DNA of 64,000 nucleotides. Source: DASRDU01 sp035560235. GTDB taxonomy: Bacteria; Acidobacteriota; Blastocatellia; RBC074. The translations under genes were made by a program, and so were the position numbers. Shown piece after piece: positions 9,654-19,345 of the stretch. Where the stretch lies: assembly GCA_035560235.1 (NCBI GenBank), contig DATMAG010000093.1:83462-147461 (forward strand). Direction: 5' to 3'. The notes beneath the pieces were generated by a model, which worked only from the letters and a program-made list of their open reading frames with translations, ran no database searches and had not been told where the DNA came from. Each line of letters opens with the position of its first letter. Position 1 is the first letter of the stretch.

Positions 9654-12600
9654 ATGAAGACAATTACAGCCAGAAGCGGCGCAGTGATTGCCATATTCTG
9701 CCTGCTGGTGATGCTGCTTTCAGCCTTACCTGTCACTGCTCAGACCTTCACTGCAACCCTGACGGGAACCGTGACCGATTCAGGCGGCGCGGCGCTGCCG
9801 AACGTCAAGGTCGTCGCCACCAATCAGGGCACCAGGCTTGAATACACTGCCGTCACCAGCGCCTCAGGCGTTTACACCGTGCCCTTTCTGCCGGTCGGCA
9901 CTTACGTTGTGACGGTCGAAGCCACCGGCTTCAAAAAACTGGTTTCCAACGAAATCAAACTTGAAATCAATCAGACGGCCCGCGTTGATCTGACGCTGCA
10001 GGTCGGCGCCGTCAGCGAACAGGTCACCATCGAAGGCGTCGCGCCGGTGCTGCAAACCGAAAACGTCACGGTCGGCAACGTCATCAGCGGCAACACCACG
10101 ACCAACCTGCCGCTCAACGGTCGCAACTTTCAGCAACTGACGCTGCTCGTTCCCGGCACGATCAACCCGAATCCGGGCGGCTTTACCGCCGTCGGTCAGG
10201 GCGCGCAGGGACGGCCTTATGTGAACGGCAACCGCGAACAGGGCAATGCCTTCCTGCTTGACGGCATTTCGGTGGACGAAACGATTGACAATCGCATCGG
10301 GTACAAGCCGAATGTGGACGCAATTGCCGAGTTCCGCGTTGAGACTTCAAATTCTTCAGCCGAGTTCGGCAACGTTACTGGCGCAACCGTCAACGCCACG
10401 CTCAAATCGGGCACGAATGACTTTCACGGCAACGTTTTTGAGTTCCTGCGCAATGACGCCTTCGACGCGCAGACGTGGGCCAACAACCGCAATGGCGTCA
10501 GGACCAAGCCGAAGCTGCGGCAGAATGTTTTCGGCGGGACTTTTGGCGGCCCGATCATCAGAAACAAATTTTTCTTCTTTGCCGATTACCAGGGCATCGT
10601 ACAGCGCACGGGCGGCGGCGGTTCAGTGACAGTCGCGCCGCAGGCCTGGCGCACGGGCGATCTGTCAACACTTTCAAAATACATCCGCGATCCGCTGAAA
10701 GCGGGGGTGTGCAATGCCACCGATCAGACGGCCTGCTTTGCCGATGGCGGCGTGCTCGGCAAAATTCCGGCCAGTCGCATTGTGAATCCGGTGGCGAAGG
10801 CGCTGTTTGCCGATACGAGCCTTTATCCGCTGCCGAGCCGCATCAACACGGCGAACGGAACAGGCATTCTCGACGTGGTCACGGCGGGCAAAGTGGACAG
10901 CCATCAGTTTGACGTCAAACTTGACGCGCGCCTGACGGACAAGGACAACTTCTCAGGCCGCTACTCCTTCAACGATTACAAGCAGGCGAGCATCAAGGGC
11001 GCGCTGGCCGTGATTCCGACTTCAGCGCAGGACAGCCGCCCGCAGAACATTGCCCTCAACTGGACGCGCACGCTCAGCGCCACGATGGTCAATGAAGCGC
11101 GCATCGGATTCAACCGCGCGACATTCATCACCAACGCTGCTTTTGACTGGGCAGGCATTGGCAATGGCAATCAGAAGCTCGGCATTCCGGGCGGCCAGGC
11201 GGTGCCGGGCCTCAGCTCGATTGTGCTGGGCAGCGGTCTGAGCAACATTGGCGCAGTGGGCACGAATGAAAACAACGTGACCAATACTTTTCATTACGGC
11301 GATAACCTGACCATCCTGCGCGGCAGCCATACGTTCAAGATGGGCGCGCAGTGGCAGCGTTATCAGCAGAACCGTTTTTATGCGGGTAACAACGGCGCGC
11401 TCGGTCTGTTCGTCTATGACGGGACTTTCACGGGCGTCCCCTTTGCTGACTTTCTGCTTGACCAGCTCGTGCGAAAGGGGCTGGGCGGCGTCAGCGGTTC
11501 CAACAAAGGCAAGTGGGGCCATCGTCAGAATCGCATCGGCGTTTTTTTCCAGGATGACTGGAAGGTGCGCAACAACCTGACGCTCAACCTCGGCGTGCGC
11601 TGGGAATACACCTCGCCCGTCGTTGAAGTGGCTGATCGCCAGTCAAACTTCCAGCTTTTCAGCGGCAAGCAGCTCTTTGCCGGAAAGAACGGCAACAGCC
11701 GCGCGCTCTATGACCCGTATTACAAGGGCTTCGAGCCGCGCATCGGCATTGCGTGGAAGCTGCGCGACCGCCTCGTGATGCGTCTCGGTTACGGCATTAC
11801 GCAGTACATGGAAGGCACCGGCTCAAACCTGCGCCTGCCGCTCAATCCGCCGTTCTTCTCAGAGGCGGATGTCACTTACAACGTGGACAGCGGCCCGGGG
11901 ACGATTACGAAAGGCTTCACTGACGTGATCGTGCGCGACAAACCCGCCGGGCTGATTCGTGTCTGGGACGACAAGCTGCGCCCGCAGTTCACGCAGCAGT
12001 GGAACCTGGCCTTTGAATATCAGCTCACCAATGTGACTTCGGTTTCGGTGGCTTACGTGGGCCACAAGGCCACGCACCTGGTCGCGCCGACCGACTGGAA
12101 CCAGCCGCTGCCCGGTCAGGGGCCGGCGTTCAGAATCAATGCCGATGGCAGCACGACGATTCTCTGGCCGGCGGTTCAGACGCGCCGTCCGCTTTACGGC
12201 GTGCTGCCCGACGTGACGCAGATCAGCGGCACGGCTTCGTGGGCCATCAGCAACTACAACGCGCTGCAAATCAACGCCCGGCAGCGTTACGCCAAAGGTC
12301 TGGAGTTCATCGCCTCCTACACCTGGAGCAAAACGATGACTGACAACCTGGGTTATTACGGTTCGGGCGGCGTGGCAGCCCAGGGCGCTTACTCAGCCAA
12401 CCAGTATGACCGGCGCGGTTACAACTATGGCCCGGCGTTTTTTGACGCCGCGCACAACTTTGTGCTCTCAGGCACCTATGACCTGCCCTTCGGCAAGGGC
12501 CGGATGTGGGGCAGCAGCCTGCACCCGATTGCCAATGCCATCTTCGGCGGCTGGAACGTGAGCAGCATTTTCAGCATGCATACGGGCTTCCCGATCACGA

Positions 12601-13025
12601 TTGCATCAGGCTCTGACCGCACGCTGCAAAATCCGCGCGGCACAGTGCGCCCCAACCAGATCGGGAAACCAACGCTGACGAGCAATCCCGACTGTTACAT
12701 CTATAACCCGAACAACGCGTCCTGCGCCGGAGTCAGCGGCACGGTAGCTTTCGCGCTGCCTGATTTCGGGACCTTCGGCAGCGCCGGAGTCGGCACAGTT
12801 CGCGCGCCGGGCTATTTCAACTGGGATGCCGGGATCGGCAAGAAGTTCAGTCTGTCCGAGCAGAAGTATTTCGACTTCCGCGCGGAGTTCTTCAACTTCA
12901 CGAATCATCCGAGCTTCAATCCGCCTGATCGCACGTGGACGCCGACCTCGCGCACCTTCGGTCAGGTGACGAGCACGATCAGCCCGCCGCGCATTCTCGA
13001 ATTCGCGCTGAAGTTCCATTTCTAA
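9654..13025 (+). CDS. Oar-like TonB-dependent receptor with carboxypeptidase-regulatory domain
   Basis: An outer-membrane receptor of 1123 residues. The signal peptide is about residues 1-29 (LLVMLLSALPVTAQT). A CarboxypepD_reg domain (about 33-115, TGTVTDSGGAALPNVKVVA) is followed by a plug (about 120-270, NLPLNGRNFQQLTLLVPG, GNAFLLDGISVDE, SAEFGNVTGATVNATLKSG). The barrel ends in LEFALKFHF. A strong AAGGAG precedes the ATG. A good rho-independent terminator directly follows (13051-13080), so the gene is probably monocistronic or the last of its unit. It is most like the receptor at 42660-46061: both share the GTGSNLRLPLNPPF-type segment and end in FALK.HF. The substrate is unknown. Confidence 0.9.
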   Translation: MKTITARSGAVIAIFCLLVMLLSALPVTAQTFTATLTGTVTDSGGAALPNVKVVATNQGTRLEYTAVTSASGVYTVPFLPVGTYVVTVEATGFKKLVSNEIKLEINQTARVDLTLQVGAVSEQVTIEGVAPVLQTENVTVGNVISGNTTTNLPLNGRNFQQLTLLVPGTINPNPGGFTAVGQGAQGRPYVNGNREQGNAFLLDGISVDETIDNRIGYKPNVDAIAEFRVETSNSSAEFGNVTGATVNATLKSGTNDFHGNVFEFLRNDAFDAQTWANNRNGVRTKPKLRQNVFGGTFGGPIIRNKFFFFADYQGIVQRTGGGGSVTVAPQAWRTGDLSTLSKYIRDPLKAGVCNATDQTACFADGGVLGKIPASRIVNPVAKALFADTSLYPLPSRINTANGTGILDVVTAGKVDSHQFDVKLDARLTDKDNFSGRYSFNDYKQASIKGALAVIPTSAQDSRPQNIALNWTRTLSATMVNEARIGFNRATFITNAAFDWAGIGNGNQKLGIPGGQAVPGLSSIVLGSGLSNIGAVGTNENNVTNTFHYGDNLTILRGSHTFKMGAQWQRYQQNRFYAGNNGALGLFVYDGTFTGVPFADFLLDQLVRKGLGGVSGSNKGKWGHRQNRIGVFFQDDWKVRNNLTLNLGVRWEYTSPVVEVADRQSNFQLFSGKQLFAGKNGNSRALYDPYYKGFEPRIGIAWKLRDRLVMRLGYGITQYMEGTGSNLRLPLNPPFFSEADVTYNVDSGPGTITKGFTDVIVRDKPAGLIRVWDDKLRPQFTQQWNLAFEYQLTNVTSVSVAYVGHKATHLVAPTDWNQPLPGQGPAFRINADGSTTILWPAVQTRRPLYGVLPDVTQISGTASWAISNYNALQINARQRYAKGLEFIASYTWSKTMTDNLGYYGSGGVAAQGAYSANQYDRRGYNYGPAFFDAAHNFVLSGTYDLPFGKGRMWGSSLHPIANAIFGGWNVSSIFSMHTGFPITIASGSDRTLQNPRGTVRPNQIGKPTLTSNPDCYIYNPNNASCAGVSGTVAFALPDFGTFGSAGVGTVRAPGYFNWDAGIGKKFSLSEQKYFDFRAEFFNFTNHPSFNPPDRTWTPTSRTFGQVTSTISPPRILEFALKFHF

Positions 13026-13050
13026 GCGGTTCACCCGGATTTTCAGCTCA

Positions 13051-13080
13051 GGGGGGTCAGCACTGATCCCCCTTTTTCTT
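13051..13080 (+). terminator. Rho-independent terminator after receptor gene
   Basis: The sequence GGGGGTCAG-CA-CTGATCCCCC folds into a GC-rich stem with one bulged T and is followed by TTTTTCTT. It lies 25 bases after the receptor stop codon. Confidence 0.8.
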
Positions 13081-13195
13081 TGCCCTGTGGCGGCTCGACA
13101 GAACTGCCTGTCCGGGCTAGTATCAGCCTGCTTACATCACGCCTGTTATTCTTCGGCGCCTGAAGCTTCATCAGACAGGTCGAAAGGATTATTCA

Positions 13196-15040
13196 ATGCA
13201 TCTGAGCGCAATTGACTGGATCATTGCCTTCGTGGCTGTTGCCATCTGTTTTGCTCCCGCCCTCTTCTTTGGCCGACGGTCGTCACGGAACACTTCGGAA
13301 TTCTTTGCTTCCGGTCGGTCAGTGCCCTGGTGGCTGGCCGGGCTTTCGATGGTGGCGACGACCTTCAGCAGCGATACGCCCAATCTGGTTACTGACATTG
13401 TCAGGCGCAACGGCGTGGCCGGAAACTGGGTCTGGTGGGCATTTGTGCTGACCGGCGTGGCGACGGTGTTCTTCTATGCGCGGCTGTGGCGGCGTTCCGG
13501 AGTGCTGACCGATCTGGAATTTTACGAGATTCGTTATTCGGGCAAAGCGGCGAGCGCGGTGCGCGGCTTTCGCGCAGTCTATCTGGGGCTGCTCTTCAAC
13601 TGTCTGATTATGGCGACGGTCAACCTCGCAGCCTGCAAGATTGCCGGGATTCTCTTCGGCCTGGAGCGCTGGCAGACGCTGGCCTTCGTCGGCCTGCTCA
13701 ACGTGGTCTTTGCCGCGCATTCGGGGCTGTGGGGCGTGCTGGTGATTGATATGATCCAGTTCTTCATCAAGATGACGGCGGTGATTGCGGCGGCGTACTT
13801 TGCCCTCAGACTTCCGGCGGTCGGCGGACTGCACGGCCTCGTGGAAAAGCTCTCTGCGATGAAGGGGCCGGGCGGGATCAGCTATCTGAACGTGCTGCCT
13901 GACTTCACCAGCAACCGGGATACGGCGCTCGCGGTCTTCATTCTGCCCATTGCAGTGCAGTGGTGGGCCGTCTGGTATCCGGGCGCTGAACCGGGCGGCG
14001 GCAGCTACATTGCACAGCGCATGCTGGCGTCAAAGTCAGAGAAGGATTCACTCGGCGCGGTGTTGTTTTTCAATATCGCACATTATGTGCTGCGGCCCTG
14101 GCCCTGGATTCTGGTCGCGCTCGCTTCGATTCTTGTCTATCCCCAGTTGTCTGACATTCAGGCTGCATTTCCGAATCTCGATCCAAAGCTGCTCGGACAC
14201 GACATCGCCTACCCGGCTATGCTCAAGTTCCTGCCGGCCGGATTTGTCGGGCTGATGGTCGGCGGTCTGGTCGCAGCCAATTCATCCACAATTCTGACTC
14301 ACCTCAACTGGGGAGCTTCGTATCTGGTACACGACTTCTATCGCCGTTTCATCAACGATGAGGCTGACGAGAAGCACTATGTTTTTGCGGGGCGACTGGT
14401 GACCATCGGACTGTTCTTTCTCTCGTCCGGTCTGGTCTTTGTTCTCGATACGGCGAAGGATGCGTTCGATGTCATTCTGCAGGTTGGCGCAGGCACGGGC
14501 CTGCTCTATCTGGTGCGCTGGTTCTGGTGGCGCGTGAATGCGTGGTGTGAAGTGGTGGCGATGATCAGTTCATTTCTCGTTTCAGTAATCTTTCTGATTC
14601 TGGAGAAACAGCATCTCTACTCCACGACTTCAGCGATGAAGCTGATCATCACCATTGCCGTGACCACTGTCTGCTGGGTGCTGGCGGCTTACTTTGCACC
14701 ACAGACTGAACAGCAGACGCTGGTGGAGTTTTACCGGAAGGTGCGTCCGGCAGGGCCGGGGTGGGAAGTGATTCGGCAGAAGGCCGGGCTGACAAAGGAA
14801 GAGGTCGCCCGCACCGGCGACAGCATTCCGCTGGCACTGGTGGGCTGGGTAGCTGGTTGCACGGTCATCTGGTCATCGCTTTTTACGGTCGGCAATTTTC
14901 TTTATGGACGCTCAGGTTACGCCTGGGCACTCGGCGCAGTCTTCGTCATCAGCGGGCTGATTCTGCTTGCGGTGATCAACAGACTCTGGACTGACTCGAA
15001 GCCTCAACCGGTCACTCTGGCGGATCAGACAGCGGATTGA
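13196..15040 (+). CDS. Sodium:solute symporter family (SSS) transporter
   Basis: An inner-membrane Na+-coupled transporter of 614 residues with about 13 hydrophobic segments. The family signature is near the N-terminus: NTSEFFASGRSVPWWLAGLS followed by MVATTFSSDTPNLVTDIV. The length fits the longer SSS subgroup, with a soluble stretch and a further helix pair at the C-terminus (GWVAGCTVIW...GAVFVISGLILLAVI). The substrate (sugar, amino acid or organic acid) cannot be told from the sequence. The ATG at 13196 has AAAGGA upstream. It follows the receptor gene after a terminator, so uptake of one substrate across both membranes is only a possibility. Confidence 0.85.
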   Translation: MHLSAIDWIIAFVAVAICFAPALFFGRRSSRNTSEFFASGRSVPWWLAGLSMVATTFSSDTPNLVTDIVRRNGVAGNWVWWAFVLTGVATVFFYARLWRRSGVLTDLEFYEIRYSGKAASAVRGFRAVYLGLLFNCLIMATVNLAACKIAGILFGLERWQTLAFVGLLNVVFAAHSGLWGVLVIDMIQFFIKMTAVIAAAYFALRLPAVGGLHGLVEKLSAMKGPGGISYLNVLPDFTSNRDTALAVFILPIAVQWWAVWYPGAEPGGGSYIAQRMLASKSEKDSLGAVLFFNIAHYVLRPWPWILVALASILVYPQLSDIQAAFPNLDPKLLGHDIAYPAMLKFLPAGFVGLMVGGLVAANSSTILTHLNWGASYLVHDFYRRFINDEADEKHYVFAGRLVTIGLFFLSSGLVFVLDTAKDAFDVILQVGAGTGLLYLVRWFWWRVNAWCEVVAMISSFLVSVIFLILEKQHLYSTTSAMKLIITIAVTTVCWVLAAYFAPQTEQQTLVEFYRKVRPAGPGWEVIRQKAGLTKEEVARTGDSIPLALVGWVAGCTVIWSSLFTVGNFLYGRSGYAWALGAVFVISGLILLAVINRLWTDSKPQPVTLADQTAD

Positions 15041-15392
15041 GGCTTGAACACTGCTCAGAGTGAAAGTCGCAGAATTAATTTTTCAGCCCTAAATTCACCT
15101 TCTCAGGTGACTTAATCCGCCATTCGAAATCGTGTAGCCCTTAAACGCGGAAGGCGTGCTATATTCGCGCTTGTCTATATGTGAAGTCTTCATCCAGCGT
15201 ATTTCATATAGTTCACAGGTTCGGAAGTCTCACTGCCCATCAGATCAAAGGTGCTTCAGAAAACGCCGGACATGGAATGAAATCCTCGCTCAGAGAACAG
15301 AATGATCTGAGTGCAAGCCTGCCCAATCAGCACAGAGGAGTAGCGCTGGACTGAAGTTGGATCAACCTTAACAAAGGAGTGAAACCGATTTC
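15041..15392 (+). other. Long leader region of the 3D-domain gene
   Basis: A 352-base gap without a gene. It contains a dyad CTATATG / CATATAG around 15174-15210, a small hairpin CTCAGA-N11-TCTGAG near 15291-15315, and a ribosome-binding site AAAGGAGTG just before the ATG at 15393. Promoter-like TATATT occurs near 15159. Cell-wall remodelling genes of this type often have long regulated leaders, but I could not match a known riboswitch. Confidence 0.35.
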
Positions 15393-16025
15393 ATGAGATC
15401 ATCTGGTTTGAAAACTTACTGTTCATTCGCGCTTACTATCAGTTCTTCTTTTATCATCTCCAGTTTCTCGCTCAATGCCCAGTCAGTGTCTGCACCGGCC
15501 AGACCGGCAGACCCTCAGAGTGCGACTTCAGCCCTCGTGGCCTCAAACGCTCCGGCGGCGACTCGCACCAGTGAAGCAGCACCACCACCCGCCGCAGAAC
15601 CCAGAGTCAGTCTTCAGCATCCGCAGCTCAATCTGGAAATCACGCCTGGCACACACAGGCTGGCTGTGCCTGACGTGGCGCCGACTGATGATGACCTCGA
15701 CTATGCTCCGCTCAATTTCAAGGCGACCGCTTACAGTCTGCGTGGCCGCACCCGTTCCGGCGTGGGCGTGCGGCGCGGCGTGATCGCCGCTGATCCGCGT
15801 GTGCTGCCGCTGGGCACGGTCGTGCAGTTAAAGGCAGGCGAAAGTTATTCCGGCGTTTACACAGTTCACGACACCGGCAGCGCCATCAAAGGCCGGACGA
15901 TTGATATCTGGATGCCTTCGAGCCGCGAAGCCCGCCGGTTCGGGCGGCAGCGCGTCAAACTGGTGGTTCTGCAGTATCCGCATGGCCGCAAGCCCGCCAG
16001 AACAGGCAAAGCGAAAACAAAATAA
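15393..16025 (+). CDS. Exported 3D-domain (double-psi beta-barrel) protein, possible murein hydrolase
   Basis: A secreted or periplasmic protein of 210 residues. A signal peptide (to about SLNAQS) is followed by an Ala/Pro-rich linker (about 30-80) and a C-terminal 3D domain (about 105-200). The three Asp-containing motifs that name the domain are present: AADPRVLPLGT, VHDTGSAIKG and RTIDIWM. This fold occurs in MltA-type lytic transglycosylases, Rpf/YocH-like wall hydrolases and RlpA. No separate catalytic domain is present, so either the 3D domain itself cleaves glycan or it only binds. A strong terminator follows (16054-16098). Confidence 0.82.
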   Translation: MRSSGLKTYCSFALTISSSFIISSFSLNAQSVSAPARPADPQSATSALVASNAPAATRTSEAAPPPAAEPRVSLQHPQLNLEITPGTHRLAVPDVAPTDDDLDYAPLNFKATAYSLRGRTRSGVGVRRGVIAADPRVLPLGTVVQLKAGESYSGVYTVHDTGSAIKGRTIDIWMPSSREARRFGRQRVKLVVLQYPHGRKPARTGKAKTK

Positions 16026-16053
16026 TCCGCCCAGATAATCACGCCTTCAGGCC

Positions 16054-16098
16054 TCGCCGCTCATCACTCCATCGCCGATGAGCGGCGATTTCGCTTTT
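16054..16098 (+). terminator. Rho-independent terminator of the 3D-domain gene
   Basis: A perfect 12-bp stem TCGCCGCTCATC (16054-16065) / GATGAGCGGCGA (16077-16088) is followed by TTTCGCTTTT. It also argues against an asparaginase start at 16078, which would lie within the stem. Confidence 0.88.
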
Positions 16099-16125
16099 CG
16101 CATTAGCTCAATTATCATCGCTGGT

Positions 16126-17205
16126 ATGAAAGACAGCGAAAATCACACCTGCAGCGCGCGGGATCAGACAGCGCCGCAGACTGTTCCGCTCGTCGAAGTC
16201 ACACGCGGCGAACTCGTCGAAGCGAGACACCGCGGCTTCATCGCCGTTGTTGACGGACACGGAAAACTCATTGCCAGCCTCGGTGACATCAGCACCAGAA
16301 CCTGGTACCGTTCTGCCGCCAAACCCTTTCAGACCATTCCGCTCATCAGCAGCGGCGCAGCCGATCACTTCAGACTCACGCCCCGTGAACTCGCGGTTGC
16401 GACGGCGTCGCACAGCGGCGAGGCGATTCATCTTGAAGCTGTCGCTTCGATCCTCAGTAAAATCGGCCTCGCTGAAAGCGCGCTGCGCTGCGGCGCGCAC
16501 GCGCCTTTCGATGCGGATGCAGCGCAGCGACTCAGCGAGGCTGGAGAGGAACCGTCAGCACTGCACAACAACTGTTCAGGCAAGCATGCCGGAATGCTCG
16601 CGCTGGCCGGATTTCTGAACGAGCCGGTTGATGATTACCTCAACCCGACGCATCCCGTTCAGCAGCAGATTCGCGCCGTGCTGGCACAGTTTGCTGACGT
16701 TCAGCCTGATGAGATCAGCCTGGCCGTTGACGGATGCAGCGCGCCGGTCTTCGGACTTTCAATCGAAGCCATGGCCCGCAGCTATGCCCGGCTCGTGGCA
16801 GCCGAGCAAACCGGTCTGCCTGAAAATCTGCGCCTGGCAGCGGGGCGCGTCCTCAGTGCGATGCGTGAATATCCTGAAATGATCGGCGGCACGCAGGGAC
16901 GTCTCGATACTGATCTGATGCGTGCTGCGCGTGGCCGCATCATTTCAAAGGTCGGGGCTGAAGGGGTGCAACTGCTCGGCGTACTGCCGGGCGATGATTA
17001 CCCGCACGGACTCGGCATCGCAATCAAGATCGAAGATGGCGACACGCGCCGCGCCCGCGATCCGGTGGTGATTGAAACGCTGCGCCAGTCCGGGCTGCTC
17101 GATCAGAGCCAGCTCAGGCAGCTCGATCAATATGCGCATTCGGTGATTCGCAATCACCGGCAGCTGGAAGTCGGCGAGGTGCGCGCGCGTTTCACGTTGC
17201 GCTGA
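16126..17205 (+). CDS. L-asparaginase of the Rhizobium ReAV-like class (COG4448)
   Basis: A cytoplasmic amidohydrolase that converts L-asparagine to aspartate and ammonia; 359 residues from ATG 16126. It belongs to the serine/lysine class that resembles beta-lactamases rather than the EcAII type. The Ser-x-x-Lys pair is Ser63/Lys66 in YRSAAKPFQ. ASHSGE carries Ser95 and Ser97. A Cys-x-x-Lys motif, Cys150/Lys153, is in NNCSGKHAGM, with another Cys in DGCSAP. The C-terminal GGTQGRLDTDLM and PHGLGIAIKIEDG segments are also typical. It is separated from the upstream gene by a terminator and followed after 27 bases by a cysteine-cluster gene. Confidence 0.88.
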   Translation: MKDSENHTCSARDQTAPQTVPLVEVTRGELVEARHRGFIAVVDGHGKLIASLGDISTRTWYRSAAKPFQTIPLISSGAADHFRLTPRELAVATASHSGEAIHLEAVASILSKIGLAESALRCGAHAPFDADAAQRLSEAGEEPSALHNNCSGKHAGMLALAGFLNEPVDDYLNPTHPVQQQIRAVLAQFADVQPDEISLAVDGCSAPVFGLSIEAMARSYARLVAAEQTGLPENLRLAAGRVLSAMREYPEMIGGTQGRLDTDLMRAARGRIISKVGAEGVQLLGVLPGDDYPHGLGIAIKIEDGDTRRARDPVVIETLRQSGLLDQSQLRQLDQYAHSVIRNHRQLEVGEVRARFTLR

Positions 17206-17232
17206 GTTATTCAGCTTTCAAAGGAGTCTGTC

Positions 17233-17574
17233 TTGAGCAGTGAGTATGATTGCGCTGAATGCGGGTTGTGCTGTACCGAATACGGCGCGACGCTCTATTT
17301 TTACGAGGAAGACCTTGAGCGATGGCAGCAGGCAGGAGAGGAAAACATCCTGCGAAGATTGCACGTCATTCAGGGCGCTGCGGGCGGCATCTCAAACGGC
17401 TGGCGCTCGCCCGCTGACGGGAGCGAGGAAAAATCCTGTCCGTTCCTGGCGACTGAAACAGGTTATCGCTGCGCGATCTATCCGACGCGCCCGCTCGTCT
17501 GCCGACACTTCGCCAACGGCGGTTCAGCCTGCCGTGAGCTGAGAAAAAAACACGGCCTGCCGGTCGAGGAATGA
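17233..17574 (+). CDS. YkgJ-family cysteine-cluster (metal-binding) protein
   Basis: A small protein of 113 residues with the YkgJ pattern of clustered cysteines: CAECGLCC at the N-terminus, CPF, CAIYPTRPLVCRHF and a further Cys (SACREL). Family members are thought to bind zinc or an Fe-S cluster; the role is not known. The start is a TTG at 17233, chosen because AAGGAG lies 6 bases upstream and no ATG in this frame covers the first Cys cluster. Confidence 0.8.
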   Translation: MSSEYDCAECGLCCTEYGATLYFYEEDLERWQQAGEENILRRLHVIQGAAGGISNGWRSPADGSEEKSCPFLATETGYRCAIYPTRPLVCRHFANGGSACRELRKKHGLPVEE

Positions 17575-17660
17575 TTATCTGCCTCAGTTATGCGCTCGGA
17601 ATTTCGCGGAAGCTCTGAAGAAACTGACTCGTCCCGGTTCGTGGCCGACTTTCTGCAGGT

Positions 17661-19115
17661 TCAATCGAAAACGATATTGTGGCCTTTTTTGTGTTCGCGG
17701 CACATTTTCTGCGCCGGAACGGCCTTGCCCGGATTGCACAGGCCGGTGGGGTTGAAAACTTCCTTGACCGCGAGCATCGCCTCAAGCGAAGCCTGATCGA
17801 AGATCATTGGCATGTAGTTGATCTTGTCCACTCCGACGCCGTGTTCGCCGGTGATTGAACCGCCCGCCTCAACGCAGAGTTTCATAATCTCGCGCCCGGC
17901 CTTGTGAACGCGCTCGACTTCCTCCTTGTCGCGCCCGTCAAAGTTGATGTTCGGATGCAGATTGCCGTCGCCGGCGTGAAAGACTGTTGAAAGCCGCAGG
18001 TTGTATTTCGCGCCAATGGCATAGATGCCCGCCAGAACTTCAGGCAGCCTGGTGCGCGGGACAACCGAATCCTGCACGAACAGATCGGGGCTGACGCGAC
18101 CGAGCGCGCCGAATGCGCCCTTGCGGCCCGCCCACAGCTTTTTGCGTTCGACTTCGTCGCGTGCTTCGCGCACCGAACGCGCGCCGTGTTCGCAGCAGAT
18201 ATCAATGGCGCGCTGCACCTGCGCGTTCATTCCCGCCCGCAATCCGTCGAGTTCAACGATCAGGCACGCCGCCGCATCGCGCGGATAACCGGCGGCATAA
18301 ATCGAATCCTCGACGGCATTGATCGTCACCTTGTCAATCATTTCAAGCGCGGCGGGCAGAATGCCTGCGGCAATGATCGCCGAGACGGCGCGACTGGCAT
18401 CATTCAGATCGAGAAAATCGGCGAGCAGTGTGACCACAATCTGCGGCGTGCGCGCCAATCTCACTGTGATCTTCGTCGCAATGCCGAACGTCCCTTCGCT
18501 GCCGACAAAGGTTCCGAGCAGATCATAGCCGACGGCATCAGCGCCGTGTCCGCCGAGGCTGATGATTTCGCCATCGGGCAGCACGACTTCAAGCCCGAGA
18601 ATGTGATTGGTCGTCATCCCGTATTTGAGACAGTGCGGCCCGCCCGAATTTTCCGCGACATTGCCGCCGAGCGTGCAGGAGGTCTGCGACGAAGGATCAG
18701 GCGCATAATAATATCCACTGGCCGCGACCGCCTGCGACAATCTGACGTTGATCACGCCCGGCTGCACGATGGCGCGCTGATTGGCGTAATCAATTTCGAG
18801 GATGCGATTCATCCGCGCCATTTCAATGGTCACGGCGCGCTCGCCCTTTTCGCAGCCCAAAGCCAGCGCGCCGGAACTCAGTCCTGTGCCAGCCCCGCGC
18901 GGCCCGAAGGCAATCCCGTTTTGCGAGAGCAGTCGCACCGTGCGCGACACCTGTTCGGTCGTCGAAGGAAAGAGCACTGCGAGCGGACGAATCTTCTGCG
19001 TCGTGATCGCGTCGCATTCATAAACCATCAGTTCGGCTTCATCAGTGACGACCGCGTCCTTGCCGAGGATGGAATGAAGTTCGGTGATGACTGATTTGTC
19101 GAGTGTCTGAGTCAT
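17661..19115 (-). CDS. glcD: FAD-linked oxidase, glycolate oxidase subunit GlcD-like
   Basis: A flavoprotein of 484 residues expected to oxidise glycolate or D-lactate (2-hydroxy acids). The FAD_binding_4 (PCMH) domain covers about 40-180: GPRGAGTGLSSGALAL, APDPSSQTSCTLGGNVAEN and GGPHCLKYG. The FAD-oxidase C-terminal domain covers about 215-460, with the metal/substrate motif HAGDGNLHPN and GEHGVG. No GlcE or GlcF gene is adjacent, so it may act alone as in D-lactate dehydrogenase-like enzymes. Its ATG overlaps the stop of the preceding small gene (ATGA), so translation is probably coupled. The gene is convergent with 17233-17574. Confidence 0.9.
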   Translation of the reverse strand: MTQTLDKSVITELHSILGKDAVVTDEAELMVYECDAITTQKIRPLAVLFPSTTEQVSRTVRLLSQNGIAFGPRGAGTGLSSGALALGCEKGERAVTIEMARMNRILEIDYANQRAIVQPGVINVRLSQAVAASGYYYAPDPSSQTSCTLGGNVAENSGGPHCLKYGMTTNHILGLEVVLPDGEIISLGGHGADAVGYDLLGTFVGSEGTFGIATKITVRLARTPQIVVTLLADFLDLNDASRAVSAIIAAGILPAALEMIDKVTINAVEDSIYAAGYPRDAAACLIVELDGLRAGMNAQVQRAIDICCEHGARSVREARDEVERKKLWAGRKGAFGALGRVSPDLFVQDSVVPRTRLPEVLAGIYAIGAKYNLRLSTVFHAGDGNLHPNINFDGRDKEEVERVHKAGREIMKLCVEAGGSITGEHGVGVDKINYMPMIFDQASLEAMLAVKEVFNPTGLCNPGKAVPAQKMCREHKKGHNIVFD

Positions 19116-19345
19116 ATCTTCGATCTATCTGTAATCGCGACCAGTTTCTTCGCGCGATTGCCATCAGCCAGATATTTCAATCTCAGTCTGTGCGTGACAA
19201 GCCCTTCGGCTGTTTCTTTATCGCTGGCTGAAGTATGGAAACTCAGCGTGAAAGTGTTTCCTCTGAGTTTGATTTTGTAAACGTAATCCGCTCCTCTTTC
19301 CTTCGGGACGCCAAATGAGACTCCGGCCTTCCTGGGCCTGGCCAT
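19112..19345 (-). CDS. Small basic hypothetical protein coupled to glcD
   Basis: 77 residues, rich in Lys/Arg (MARPRKAGVSFGVPKERG...), with a beta-like stretch YVYKIKLRGNTFTLSF. I do not recognise the family. The ATG at 19345 overlaps the stop of the lipoprotein gene (TAATG), and its own stop overlaps the glcD start, so three genes are read as one tightly coupled unit. A TTG at 19360 is an alternative start, but the overlap favours ATG. The protein has no signal peptide and no Cys. The Arg/Lys-rich head could bind nucleic acid; this is speculation. Confidence 0.55.
   Translation of the reverse strand: MARPRKAGVSFGVPKERGADYVYKIKLRGNTFTLSFHTSASDKETAEGLVTHRLRLKYLADGNRAKKLVAITDRSKI

Noticed and set aside
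15041..15392. Possible ydaO-type cyclic di-AMP riboswitch before the 3D-domain gene
   Set aside because: The gene type fits, but the conserved aptamer segments expected for this class are not visible in the leader.
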